Of a stretch of 64,000 nucleotides of DNA, positions 1 to 8,641 are shown in pieces. Every line of letters begins with the position of its first letter. Position 1 is the first letter of the stretch. This stretch comes from Sporosalibacterium faouarense (GTDB taxonomy: Bacteria; Bacillota; Clostridia; Tissierellales; VENL01), in assembly GCF_016765695.1 (NCBI RefSeq), contig NZ_JAETGO010000048.1, positions 83,503 through 147,502 on the forward strand, given 5' to 3'. A program made the translations under genes and the position numbers. The notes beneath the pieces are model-generated. The model ran no database searches, was not told the DNA's origin, and worked only from the letters and a program-made list of their open reading frames with translations.

Positions 1-569
1 GCCATGTGTATACCTAGATCCATTAGAGCTCCTCCACCAGATTTATCATTCTTTAATCTCCAAGATATTGGTCTTTCTTCATTTAGATATCCTTTATGAT
101 ATAGAGTAACTCTGAAATTTAGAATTTCACCTAATTTACCATCTCTTATATAATCTTTAGCCATTACAACGGAAGGAACAAATCTGTACATTAATGCCAC
201 CTGATTTATTACATCCTTAGATTTGCAAAGTTCCACTAATTTTTCACCTTCAGCTAAATTCTTCGCAATAGGCTTTTCCATATATATATTTTTATCTGCC
301 CTAATTGCTTTACTTCCTTGTTCGAGATGCAGAAAATTTGGTGTACATATATCAACCATATTAATGGATTTATCTTCTAGGAGTTCATTTAAATCATCTG
401 TTGCATAATCAAATATTCCAAATTTGTCTACTCCACTTCTAGTGCAGATACCTTTAAAATTATGCTTAACATCAATATCATCAAATATTATGTCCATAGC
501 TTTTAAACCAAGTATATGAATTTTAGATATGTTCCCCGATCCAACTAACCCTATATTAATATCTCCCAT
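1..569 (-). CDS. Gfo/Idh/MocA-family oxidoreductase (partial, C-terminus off the left edge)
   Basis: This is the first ~189 codons of an NAD(P)-dependent sugar or inositol dehydrogenase. I read it directly from the minus strand; it begins MGDINIGLVGSGNISKIH, which holds the GxGxxx(K/H)H Rossmann fingerprint. Later come YMEKPIAKN (the family EKP motif, with the catalytic Lys) and GGGALMDLGIHM near the window edge. Members oxidise or reduce a sugar hydroxyl in the cytosol. The ATG at 569 follows GAGGAGG with good spacing. It starts 14 nt after the pfkB stop, so it is the third gene of a manA-pfkB-oxidoreductase operon. The substrate cannot be told. Confidence 0.85.
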   Translation of the reverse strand, partial: MGDINIGLVGSGNISKIHILGLKAMDIIFDDIDVKHNFKGICTRSGVDKFGIFDYATDDLNELLEDKSINMVDICTPNFLHLEQGSKAIRADKNIYMEKPIAKNLAEGEKLVELCKSKDVINQVALMYRFVPSVVMAKDYIRDGKLGEILNFRVTLYHKGYLNEERPISWRLKNDKSGGGALMDLGIHM

Positions 570-583
570 TGATATTCCTCCTC

Positions 584-1507
584 TTATATGATTTCTACTC
601 TTTCAACCATTTCATAGGTTTCCTTTTCATTGGCTGCCTTTGTACCTTCCTTACTAACAGCAATAATTGAAGTTGCAACACCAAGTCTAAAAGCTTCTTT
701 TACACTCAGTTCTTGGGCTAAACCTATTGTAAAACCAGCAACCAATGAATCACCTGCACCCACTGTGCTTTTTACAGTCACTTCTACAGGTTTTGCTTGG
801 TAAACATCCTCTCTACTAACTAAAATAGAGCCTTCTTTACCCATTGAAATACATACCAACTCTATTCCAGTATCTACAAGCTCCCTTGCAGCTTTAACTA
901 TATCCTCTTTATCATTTAATTTAATTGAAAGCAATTCTTCTAACTCATGAATATTAGGCTTTATCATAAAAGGCTTACCCTTTATTCCTTCCTTTAATAA
1001 ATCTCCACTGGCATCCAAAATCACTTTGCATTCTGCTTCATTTGCTATCTCTATTAAACTTTTATAAACTATATTTTCGATCCCATCGGGCACACTCCCT
1101 GCTATTACAACTATATTGGACTCCTTAACCATTTTCTTATATGTGTTTAAGAATTCAATTTGCTCATCTGATGAGATGTAAGCCCCTCTTTGATTAATAT
1201 CAGTTGTACTGCCAGATATTGAGTCAACAATCTTAATGTTAGTTCTTGTATCCTCTTTCACTTTAGTAAAATCTTCATTGATACTGTTTTTAAATAAGAA
1301 ATCTTTTATAAACTCTCCACTTTTCCCCCCTATAAATCCAATAGCAGTGGATTGAATTTCAAAGTTCTTCATAACTCTTGAAACATTAATCCCTTTTCCA
1401 CCAGGATCCTTAACAGAATAATCAACTTTATTTACTTCTCCCTTTTTGAAATCTTCTATATATATAGTCTGATCAATAGCAGGATTCAATGTTACAGTTA
1501 AAATCAT
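584..1507 (-). CDS. pfkB: 1-phosphofructokinase-type PfkB-family kinase
   Basis: 307 aa, the normal length for FruK/LacC-type kinases. It has the N-terminal MILTVTLNPAIDQT start, the sugar-binding DPGGKGINVSR motif near residues 35-45 and the C-terminal PfkB signature STVGAGDSLVAGF, whose Asp is the catalytic base. Family members phosphorylate fructose-1-phosphate, tagatose-6-phosphate or related ketose phosphates in the cytosol. The ATG follows GGAGGAAAGAC. It lies 27 nt downstream of manA, so mannose/fructose entry to glycolysis is a sensible role. No PTS permease is present in the window, so FruK cannot be separated from LacC by context. Confidence 0.85.
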   Translation of the reverse strand: MILTVTLNPAIDQTIYIEDFKKGEVNKVDYSVKDPGGKGINVSRVMKNFEIQSTAIGFIGGKSGEFIKDFLFKNSINEDFTKVKEDTRTNIKIVDSISGSTTDINQRGAYISSDEQIEFLNTYKKMVKESNIVVIAGSVPDGIENIVYKSLIEIANEAECKVILDASGDLLKEGIKGKPFMIKPNIHELEELLSIKLNDKEDIVKAARELVDTGIELVCISMGKEGSILVSREDVYQAKPVEVTVKSTVGAGDSLVAGFTIGLAQELSVKEAFRLGVATSIIAVSKEGTKAANEKETYEMVERVEII

Positions 1508-1534
1508 GTCTTTCCTCCAATCTAGCTTCTTATA

Positions 1535-2512
1535 TTACTTTATAACTGTTTTTAATATTTCTTTTTTAACCTTTTCTATATCAGGAACAAAACTTTTTAG
1601 TAGCTCCATTTTACCTTCAAATTTATACTCTCCCATGGATGCTGGGATAAATATACTATCCCCTTTTTTTATGTCCTCAATTCCTTCTAAATATTTAATC
1701 TGACCTTCTCCTTCTACACAGGTAAATATAAAAAACCTTTCCATATCACTGCTTTCAGTTAAACATCTTTCTACATCATATTTTATTATAGCGAAATTCT
1801 CATTTAAGCAATAATATGTCTTAACATATCCATCTTTTTCAAGCCTAAGACCAGTGCTCTTTCGTCCTTGGAGATTAAAGTCAATTACATCTAGTGCTTC
1901 TTTTATATGCAGCTCTCTACCTCTTCCATAGTCAAAAACCCTAAATGTAGTATCACTGTTTTGCTGAATTTCTGCCACTGTAACTCCGCCACCCATTGTG
2001 TGAATTAAGCCACTTTTTACAAAGTATAATTCACCTTTCTTAACATTTATCTCATTCATATACCCTTCTGGATCACCATTTTCTATAGCTTGGGCAAATT
2101 CTTCCTTGGTACATCCATTTGTTCCTAATATTATCTTTGCATCATCCTCAGCATCAACTATATACCAAGCTTCAGTTTTCCCCATTTGTTCTCCAATCGT
2201 TAAAGCATATTTATCATCTGGATGTACTTGTACTGAGAGTTTTTGACTTGGTGTTAGTAATTTTATTAATAAAGGGAACCAGTTATTCTCAATCTTAGTT
2301 CCCATGACCTTTGATCCTTCCTTCGCTATTAGTGCTTCAAGTTTCATCCCTTGATATCTCCCATTAGCTACAATACTCATACCATGGGGGTGACAAGCCA
2401 CATCCCAGCTTTCACCTATTGATCCACTAGGTAGATTATCTCTCATCGATTCAAGGGTTCTACTCCCCCAAACTTTTTCTACATATATATTTTCAAATTT
2501 TAATGGATACAT
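1535..2512 (-). CDS. manA: Mannose-6-phosphate isomerase, class I (short Bacillus type)
   Basis: 325 aa, matching the short Firmicute ManA. It interconverts mannose-6-P and fructose-6-P with a cupin-bound metal. Metal-site motifs are visible: QVHPDDKYA near residue 97, the following EAWYIV, and HTMGGGVTVAEIQQNSD around residue 171. The N-terminal MYPLKFENIYVEKVWGSRTL is typical. It is the first gene of a three-gene minus-strand operon with pfkB and the Gfo/Idh/MocA gene. The ribosome binding site ahead of the ATG is weak (AGGTTAAA). The 628-base gene-free stretch upstream of it is filled by a mobile-element relic. Confidence 0.9.
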   Translation of the reverse strand: MYPLKFENIYVEKVWGSRTLESMRDNLPSGSIGESWDVACHPHGMSIVANGRYQGMKLEALIAKEGSKVMGTKIENNWFPLLIKLLTPSQKLSVQVHPDDKYALTIGEQMGKTEAWYIVDAEDDAKIILGTNGCTKEEFAQAIENGDPEGYMNEINVKKGELYFVKSGLIHTMGGGVTVAEIQQNSDTTFRVFDYGRGRELHIKEALDVIDFNLQGRKSTGLRLEKDGYVKTYYCLNENFAIIKYDVERCLTESSDMERFFIFTCVEGEGQIKYLEGIEDIKKGDSIFIPASMGEYKFEGKMELLKSFVPDIEKVKKEILKTVIK

Positions 2513-2574
2513 TTTAACCTGGATTCTAGAATCATTCCAAATAGTATTATTTATAACTATTTATTATGATTTTT

Positions 2575-2803
2575 CACTTTTATTAAAGTGGTAGCATCAC
2601 AGGATTCAGCTACTAGGGTATAGTCACTTGACTATAAACTCCACATACTTAAAGTAATCCTTAATTACATACAGTAATTAAGTACAACAGAGCTAGAAGT
2701 ATTACTTCTCCCTAATCTATATCTAAGATTGCTAAAGGTTTTTCCTTCTAGGTGTCCTTTAGCAAGATATATTCTTATATAGTAAACATTAACTAAGTTA
2801 ATG
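2575..2803. repeat. Array of five perfect inverted repeats
   Basis: Five non-overlapping hairpins lie in 229 bp: CACTTT/AAAGTG at 2575-2590; TATAGTCA/TGACTATA at 2619-2636; CTTAATTAC/GTAATTAAG at 2660-2682; TTGCTAAAGG/CCTTTAGCAA at 2729-2765; CATTAACT/AGTTAATG at 2787-2803. They sit downstream, in the minus-strand sense, of the TnpB-like relic at 2889-3092. The whole block resembles an internally deleted IS200/IS605-type element that kept its structured right end. Together these features fill the 2513-3140 gene-free interval. The structures are seen directly; the IS605 link is inference. Confidence 0.5.
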
Positions 2804-2888
2804 AATTAATCTATATTAAGAAACAAATTCCTATGTTTTAGCCACAAACCAGGGTATTCACCTCCTTTATTTTTAATTCTTTTATTTA

Positions 2889-3092
2889 TTATAGACCACT
2901 ATTTAAGGTAGATATTTCTAAAAAGGTCATATTGTTTTTAATTATTATTCTTAGGTTAGGGTTTCCTTTTTTAGTTTTATTCTCAATAAGTCTATTGAAA
3001 GCAAATCTTTTAGCTGATGAAGAAACAGTCATTAATTCATTTATTTCATTCATATATTCATCTAAAATATTTATTATTAATTTCTTAAGCAG
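2889..3092 (-). pseudogene. N-terminal relic of a TnpB-like (IS200/IS605 OrfB) protein
   Basis: A GGAGGTA ribosome binding site at 3097-3103 precedes an open frame of 67 codons that has CTG where ATG is expected. It reads LLKKLIINILDEYMNEINEL, then VSSSAKRFAFNRLIENKTKK, and stops at 2889. The S-x-AKR-x-AFNRLIE segment resembles the start of clostridial IS605-type OrfB/TnpB proteins. The rest of the protein is missing and is replaced by the inverted-repeat array. I read it as a decayed, deleted transposon. The family assignment rests on one short motif. Confidence 0.4.
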
Positions 3093-3140
3093 TTAATACC
3101 TCCTAAATCGTTCGTTACATTTTTTATTTAGATTTTTATA

Positions 3141-4016
3141 CTAAAGCTTAAAATCAAATTCCTTTATAGCTCTATCTATACTTTCTTGGGATGTTCTGAT
3201 ATTAATTCCTTTACTAATGATTTTATTATAATCCATCCTTAAATCTCTTTTCTGGTCCCTATGCTTTTCATCATCTCTACAGATAACTCTGTCAATTATT
3301 TCCTTGGAAATACCTATTTTGTTTAAAATATATACAGCAGTATCATATGTGCTTTCTTCATTTACTGAACCAAAATGATAGGTGCCATAGGGTAAATCAA
3401 ATATTTTTTCTAAGTTTTCTATCAAATCATAAACATAGGTTATACCTCGATATTCATTAGTAGAAATTTTAATTGGTTGATTAGTAAGCACTGCCTTTAA
3501 TGATTTCCATAATAAATTAGGATTATTAGGTACATTCTTCTCTGGTAACCCAAACATCCAACTTAATCTTAATATCCATAGCTCTTTGAGTTCTTTCCTC
3601 AAAAGCCCTTCCGCCTTTAATTTAGTTTCTCCATATACTGTACTCGGCACTGCTTTATCATCTTCTCCATAAGGTCCTTCATTTGTATTACCATTAAAAA
3701 CTTGTTCACTGCTTAAGAAAAGCATCTTTGCTTTTGTTTCTTTAGCTACCCTAGCTATATTTAAGGCAGCATCTAAATTTACCTTATGCGCTAACTCAGG
3801 ATTATTTTCACACGGTAATGTTGCAGACATAGCTGCAGCATGAAATATTATATTTGGATTATTTTCTTTGATTATCCTCTCAGCTTCCTTATGATTGGTT
3901 ATGTCCAATTCCTTTCTAGTTAATGGTATTACATGGTATTTTTCTTCAAAATATTTTGCAACCCTTGAGCATAAAAATCCATTGACACCAGTCAATAACA
4001 TCTTTTTCTTCTTCAT
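3141..4016 (-). CDS. RmlD-like NAD(P)-dependent sugar reductase (extended SDR)
   Basis: 291 aa, the size of dTDP-4-dehydrorhamnose reductase. It shows an N-terminal Rossmann segment (LLTGVNGFLCSRVA), the ELDIT motif after strand 2, HAAAMSA after strand 4, and the SDR catalytic YGETK with Ser/Thr upstream (LFLSSEQVFNG). The third glycine of the usual TGxxGxxG is Cys (GFLC). No other rhamnose or surface-polysaccharide genes lie nearby, so a role in dTDP-rhamnose synthesis is not supported; a general sugar-nucleotide or sugar reductase fits better. The ATG has AGGAGGAGTAAT ahead of it. Confidence 0.7.
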   Translation of the reverse strand: MKKKKMLLTGVNGFLCSRVAKYFEEKYHVIPLTRKELDITNHKEAERIIKENNPNIIFHAAAMSATLPCENNPELAHKVNLDAALNIARVAKETKAKMLFLSSEQVFNGNTNEGPYGEDDKAVPSTVYGETKLKAEGLLRKELKELWILRLSWMFGLPEKNVPNNPNLLWKSLKAVLTNQPIKISTNEYRGITYVYDLIENLEKIFDLPYGTYHFGSVNEESTYDTAVYILNKIGISKEIIDRVICRDDEKHRDQKRDLRMDYNKIISKGINIRTSQESIDRAIKEFDFKL

Positions 4017-4135
4017 ATTACTCCTCCTATTGAGTTTAAGATTAATCTTAAACTACAGATTATAAAATGAAATCCTTTCATAATAAAAAGTGATTATATA
4101 TCTAAATTATTCAAATCATATATTCTTGAATGAAG

Positions 4136-4198
4136 AAATTGCATATCTACAAGTTCAATATATTTATGCAATCTTGCATAAAATTTTAATATGCAATC
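4136..4198. repeat. MITE-like dispersed repeat, copy A (short form)
   Basis: It starts AAATTGCATAT and ends AATATGCAAT, about 62 bp apart, so the ends are inverted repeats. The same ends occur in copies at 13508, 38562, 40968 and 50042. It is the only recognisable structure in the 318-base gene-free interval 4017-4334 between the SDR gene and the DUF89 gene. Confidence 0.5.
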
Positions 4199-4334
4199 TC
4201 CTCAAATAAATAAGTCTCTTTCATATAATATTTAATCCTTTAAAACAATATTTAGCTTTTCACTATGCATTTTTCAAATCCATATCCTTGATATCAAAAA
4301 TCTGTTATCCTTTATTACCGACTTTAAATATAAT

Positions 4335-5216
4335 CTATCCATAAAGCGGATTTCCTTTTGAGATAATTACATCGTGTAGCTTTGTTTTAAGCTTGCTTTC
4401 AAAAAATTTGCACTTAACCATAAATACAAAGTAAGCTTCTTTTTCATCTTGTGCTGCTGTTTCAACATTGCCCATACCCTTCAGTATCTTTACATCTGCA
4501 TTTTTATATAAACTCTGAAATTGAGGACTACATCTACTTAGTATTGTTCCAGGGTATGTAGCCCCACTTTCGATAATTTCAGCATACTCATCAATTCCTA
4601 TATCTAAAGCTACCTCTTTCGTTACGTCATTAAGTACTGGTATACTCCTAACAGCATAATAAATTTTTATATTTGGATATTCTGCTTTAATATTTTCTAA
4701 AACTAGCTTATCAAGAACTATCTCACCGCAATTATCTCCTACATACATAAGAGTTTTCGCTTTAGATAATTCTTCAATAAATAAATGCCCATCTTTCGAC
4801 ATTTTATAGTTTTCAAGCACTTCTAATATTTTTTCCTTAACAAAGGTTTTATCTATAGTTTGCATTATGCCAAAATCAATAATATTTGCAGCTCCACTTA
4901 AAATTAAAGCAGTTTCAATTTGATTTTCTGATTTCCTAATAAATTCTCTAAAATCGCCTTCCAAGGCTAGCATCTCTTTATTAAAAATGTCTTTTTCTTC
5001 ACTATATAAATCTTCTACCCCAACGGCATCTTGTATAACCTCTAAATATCTTTCAGTTAATATAGGTGCACTACTTTTGGCATAGATATGTCCATCAAGA
5101 CTTTTGATGGATTGTTGAATTAGTTTATATTGGTCATCAGGATTGTCAACATATTTGTTTACAGTTTCCGTTATATTGCTTATAATACAGGGCATACATT
5201 CCAAGTATAATTTCAT
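4335..5216 (-). CDS. DUF89 / ARMT1-like damage-control phosphatase
   Basis: 293 aa, with the family N-terminal Cys-containing start (KLYLECMPCII) and the metal-binding block GDNCGEIVLDKLV around residue 160, then RSIPVLNDVT and GMGNVE. In studied DUF89 proteins the Asp/Asn residues of these motifs hold a divalent metal and the enzyme removes phosphate from misformed or excess metabolites such as fructose-1-phosphate. Its place beside deoR, a sugar kinase and a glycyl radical enzyme suggests a sugar-phosphate substrate. The ATG follows CGGAGG. A palindrome lies in its upstream region at 5304-5317. Confidence 0.75.
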   Translation of the reverse strand: MKLYLECMPCIISNITETVNKYVDNPDDQYKLIQQSIKSLDGHIYAKSSAPILTERYLEVIQDAVGVEDLYSEEKDIFNKEMLALEGDFREFIRKSENQIETALILSGAANIIDFGIMQTIDKTFVKEKILEVLENYKMSKDGHLFIEELSKAKTLMYVGDNCGEIVLDKLVLENIKAEYPNIKIYYAVRSIPVLNDVTKEVALDIGIDEYAEIIESGATYPGTILSRCSPQFQSLYKNADVKILKGMGNVETAAQDEKEAYFVFMVKCKFFESKLKTKLHDVIISKGNPLYG

Positions 5217-5303
5217 TTGAAAACCTCCGATAAATTTAAAAGAATAATATTCCTAATATAGATTCTATCATTGAAAACTACAGTTCAATATCAAAAAATT
5301 CTG

Positions 5304-5317
5304 ACACATTAATGTGT
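5304..5317. promoter_or_regulatory. 14-bp palindrome upstream of the DUF89 gene
   Basis: ACACATT/AATGTGT is a perfect 14-bp palindrome, about 90 bp before the DUF89 start. It could be an operator. No regulator is assigned. Confidence 0.3.
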
Positions 5318-5336
5318 AAAAACTTAATTTTTCTGG

Positions 5337-6098
5337 CTATAAAAGCTTAACTCTATACTTTTTCAAACTTTCTAGTATGGCTTCTGAGGGCTTTTCTTCA
5401 GTTATAATTGTATCTATATCCGTAACATCAGCAAATCTATATATACCATCATAAAAGAACTTCCTATTTTCCATAACTAATAAAACCTCTTTACTACTTC
5501 TTATAATTGCTTTTTTCGTATTACCATCTTCAACACTTATAGTTGTAACACTCTTATTTGCTAGGTCAATTCCACAGCTTCCAATAAATGATTTTTGAAC
5601 AGTATATTTAGATATTGATTCTATTGTAGCTGAACCCACGAATCCTTCCATTTCTTGATATAAAATTCCACCTGGACAAATAATACTAATATCTTTGTTA
5701 TTGCAGAGTATAGGCAGAATATCAATTGAGTTTGTTATTACTGTAAGCTTGATGTTGGAATTAGCTATTTTCTCTGCTAAAATCATATTTGTTGAAGATA
5801 TATCTAAAAAAATTGTTTCTCCACTTTCCAAAGTGCTAAAGGCTTTCTCAGCTATTTTATTCTTAGCTGCATAATTATATTTTTTTCTCTCATTCACCTT
5901 TATAAGCTGCGGAAATTTTTTCTTTAAAATACCTCCACCATAGGTTCTTTCAAGTATTCCTTCATTCTCCAATATTTTAAGGTCTTTTCTTATGGCGTCT
6001 TCAGATACTTCAAATTTTTCGCTTAATTTTTTTACTACAACCTTTCCTTCCCTTGTAAGAATTTGGACTATTTTATCTAATCTTTCCTTTGCAAACAT
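5337..6098 (-). CDS. DeoR/GlpR-family sugar-responsive transcriptional regulator
   Basis: 253 aa from the ATG at 6098, chosen because AAGGAG lies 6 nt before it; a GTG five codons upstream has no site. The N-terminal winged helix is FAKERLDKIVQILTREGKVV, then VSEDAIRKDLKILENEGILE and the TYGGGIL turn. The C-terminal DeoRC domain resembles phosphosugar isomerases (ILAEKIANSNIKLTVITNS) and usually senses a sugar phosphate. It is divergent from the glycyl radical enzyme gene across about 240 bp holding a 13-bp inverted repeat, so it probably controls that gene and itself. Confidence 0.85.
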   Translation of the reverse strand: MFAKERLDKIVQILTREGKVVVKKLSEKFEVSEDAIRKDLKILENEGILERTYGGGILKKKFPQLIKVNERKKYNYAAKNKIAEKAFSTLESGETIFLDISSTNMILAEKIANSNIKLTVITNSIDILPILCNNKDISIICPGGILYQEMEGFVGSATIESISKYTVQKSFIGSCGIDLANKSVTTISVEDGNTKKAIIRSSKEVLLVMENRKFFYDGIYRFADVTDIDTIITEEKPSEAILESLKKYRVKLL

Positions 6099-6149
6099 AT
6101 TATTCTCCTTCACTTATTATTATTTATTATTTCTTCTTGTTATTTATTA

Positions 6150-6269
6150 TATATTATTTATTTTTTAAGAACAAGGATGTATTTTTTATAGAACGTCTGT
6201 TGTTCATGAGGTTAAACGGACTAATTGTAATAGTTTGCCACATATTGCAAAATAATAATAAATAATATA
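6150..6269. promoter_or_regulatory. Paired candidate DeoR operators in the divergent promoter region
   Basis: TATATTATTTATT at 6150-6162 is repeated in inverse orientation at 6257-6269, 107 bp apart, one arm beside deoR and the other beside the glycyl radical gene. Further TTATTTATT-like units surround both arms (6115-6162 and 6250-6294). Spaced repeats that allow looping are known for DeoR-family proteins. The base composition here is extremely AT-rich, so chance similarity cannot be excluded. Confidence 0.4.
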
Positions 6270-6340
6270 CAATAAGAATAAATAAGAATAATATTCCTGA
6301 TTAGTTTAATAATAATTTAATTTCTAAAGGGAGTGAAGTA

Positions 6341-8638
6341 ATGAGTAATCTAAGTAATAGAGTTAATTATTTAAAAGAGTTATTATTTAAAAACAAAAGA
6401 GAGATATCCATTGAAAGAGCTAAACTGTATACAGAAAGTTATAAGTCAACTGAAGGACAACCCCAAATACTAAGAAGAGCTAAGGCGACTGCTTATATAC
6501 TTGATAATGTAGAAATCACAATCAATCCCCATGAATTAATAGTAGGTGGTAGAACTGTAAAGCCTAGGTCTGGTATTGCTTCTCCTGAGATGTCACCATA
6601 TTGGATTTATGAAGAGTTAGATACACTTCCTACTAGACCTCAAGATCAATTCAATATATCAGCTAATGATAAACGCTTTTTCAGAGAAGAATTATATACT
6701 TATTGGAAAGAAAATTCATTGAAGGATTTAGTAAATAGTAGATTGACAGAACCAGTAAAAAAAGCTCAAAAAAGTAAAATAGTTAAACTTAATCAAACTG
6801 ATAAGGGACAAGGTCATATAATACCATCCTTTGATAAGATTTTAAATAAGGGATTAGGATATATGATAGATGAATTAAGTGACAAGCTTAATGATAATAG
6901 TGATAATAATTTTTATAAAGCTTCATTAATCACTCTTAATGCAGTACAAAGACACATCATAAGATATGCCAGTCTTGCACAAATCTTGGCAAATGAAACT
7001 GACGATGAAAAGAGAAAGACAGAGTTACTAGAAATAAATAGGATTACAAATAAAATTTCCGAAAGTAAACCTGATACCTTCTATGAAGCTATACAGCTTT
7101 TCTGGTTAATTAATATATGCTTACAGTATGAGTCAAATGCTAGTTCTATTTCACCAGGTCGATTTGACCAATATATGTATCCATTCTTTGAGAGAGATAT
7201 AGAAAATGGTTTAGATATTGAAATTACAAAAGAAATATTACGTTGTCTATGGATTAAGATGAATGATGTTGTGCTATTACGTAGTGAAAATAGTGCAAAG
7301 TATTTCGCTGGTTTCCCTACAGGTTATACCATAATACTAGGTGGTCAAGATAAAAATGGCCAAGATGCAACAAATCCATTATCATATTTAATTTTAGAAA
7401 CATATGGAGATATTAAACTACCTCAACCTAATCTAGGTGTACGGGTTAGTGAAAAAACACCTAGAGAATTCTTAATTAAAACTGCCGAAACTATACGATT
7501 AGGTACAGGGATTCCTCAAGTATTTAACGATGAAGTCATTATTCCTGGTTATTTAAATAGAGGGGTCAGTCTAGAAGACGCTAGAGATTATTCTGTTGTA
7601 GGATGTGTTGAGCTTTCTATTCCGGGTAAAACCTATGGTCTTCATGATATCGCGTTATTTAATTTATTAAAAGTTATGGAAGAAACTCTGTATGAAGAAG
7701 AAGATAATATCAATAGCTATGATGACTTAATTAAAGCTATTGAAAATAAAGTATCAGAAAATGTAATTCTAATGGCAGAGGGTTCAAATATTGTTGACCA
7801 GGCCCATAGAGAATTTGCTCCAACTCCTCTTCTATCCTGTTTCATAGAAAATTGTGTCCCTAATGGAAAGGATGTCTCTGCTGGAGGAGCAAAATACAAT
7901 TTTTCTGGAGTACAAGGCATTGGCATAGGAAACCTAAGTGACTCACTATATGTTATAAAGAAAGCTGTATTTGAAGATGAATATATTACACTAAAAGATT
8001 TACTAGATATATTAAGAAATAACTATGATGGTAATGAAATAATGAGACAGAGATTTATAAATAAATACTCTAAGTATGGTAATGATATATGTGAAGTAGA
8101 TAATTGTGGTAGTGAAGTACTTTCTTATTATTGTAAGGAAGTTGAAAAACATGCAAACATCAGAGGCGGATACTTCCACCCAGGTTCATACACAGTATCC
8201 GCCCACATTCCCCTTGGAGAAGCAGTCGGAGCAACTCCAGATGGAAGGCTTGCAAAGGAACAATTAGCTGATGGTGGACTATCTCCTATGATTGGTAGGG
8301 ATAATCAAGGTCCTACATCTATCCTTAAAAGTGTTAGCAAGCTAGATAACTATTTGACTTCTAATGGAAGTTTGTTGAATGTTAAGTTTAGTCCTTCTGC
8401 CTTGGAAAATCATGAAGGTATAAATAAATTTGTAGGCTATTTGCAGGCATTCATGAGGTTAAAGCTTCAACATATACAGTTTAATATTGTTTCTGCTAAA
8501 ACTTTAAGAGATGCTCAAAAATATCCAGATAAGTATAAAAGCCTTGTAGTTAGAGTTGCTGGCTATAGTGCAATATTTGTTGAATTAAATAAATCCATTC
8601 AGGATGATATAATAAATAGAACAGAACACAGTTTATAG
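6341..8638 (+). CDS. Glycyl radical enzyme, PFL2/glycerol-dehydratase-like (GCVE type)
   Basis: 765 aa. The active-site loop VVGCVELSIPG places the thiyl Cys at residue 422 and the general-base Glu at 424. The radical-bearing Gly is residue 741 in VVRVAGYSAIF, 25 residues from the end as in this superfamily. Cys-Val-Glu (rather than the Cys-Cys of pyruvate formate-lyase) marks the eliminase branch, which includes glycerol and propanediol dehydratases, choline lyase and other C-O, C-N or C-S lyases. The substrate is not predictable from these motifs. Its activase follows 3 nt downstream, and a DeoR regulator and sugar-phosphate genes lie alongside. The ATG follows AAGGGAGTGAAGTA. Confidence 0.9.
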   Translation: MSNLSNRVNYLKELLFKNKREISIERAKLYTESYKSTEGQPQILRRAKATAYILDNVEITINPHELIVGGRTVKPRSGIASPEMSPYWIYEELDTLPTRPQDQFNISANDKRFFREELYTYWKENSLKDLVNSRLTEPVKKAQKSKIVKLNQTDKGQGHIIPSFDKILNKGLGYMIDELSDKLNDNSDNNFYKASLITLNAVQRHIIRYASLAQILANETDDEKRKTELLEINRITNKISESKPDTFYEAIQLFWLINICLQYESNASSISPGRFDQYMYPFFERDIENGLDIEITKEILRCLWIKMNDVVLLRSENSAKYFAGFPTGYTIILGGQDKNGQDATNPLSYLILETYGDIKLPQPNLGVRVSEKTPREFLIKTAETIRLGTGIPQVFNDEVIIPGYLNRGVSLEDARDYSVVGCVELSIPGKTYGLHDIALFNLLKVMEETLYEEEDNINSYDDLIKAIENKVSENVILMAEGSNIVDQAHREFAPTPLLSCFIENCVPNGKDVSAGGAKYNFSGVQGIGIGNLSDSLYVIKKAVFEDEYITLKDLLDILRNNYDGNEIMRQRFINKYSKYGNDICEVDNCGSEVLSYYCKEVEKHANIRGGYFHPGSYTVSAHIPLGEAVGATPDGRLAKEQLADGGLSPMIGRDNQGPTSILKSVSKLDNYLTSNGSLLNVKFSPSALENHEGINKFVGYLQAFMRLKLQHIQFNIVSAKTLRDAQKYPDKYKSLVVRVAGYSAIFVELNKSIQDDIINRTEHSL

Positions 8639-8641
8639 GAT

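Noticed and set aside
2760..2900. Short ORF (about 48 codons) running through the inverted repeats at 2670-2815
   Set aside because: It has no start with a ribosome binding site and its sequence is explained by the hairpin arms.
7717..7926. Open frame antisense to the glycyl radical enzyme
   Set aside because: It overlaps conserved active-site coding sequence on the other strand and has no independent signals.
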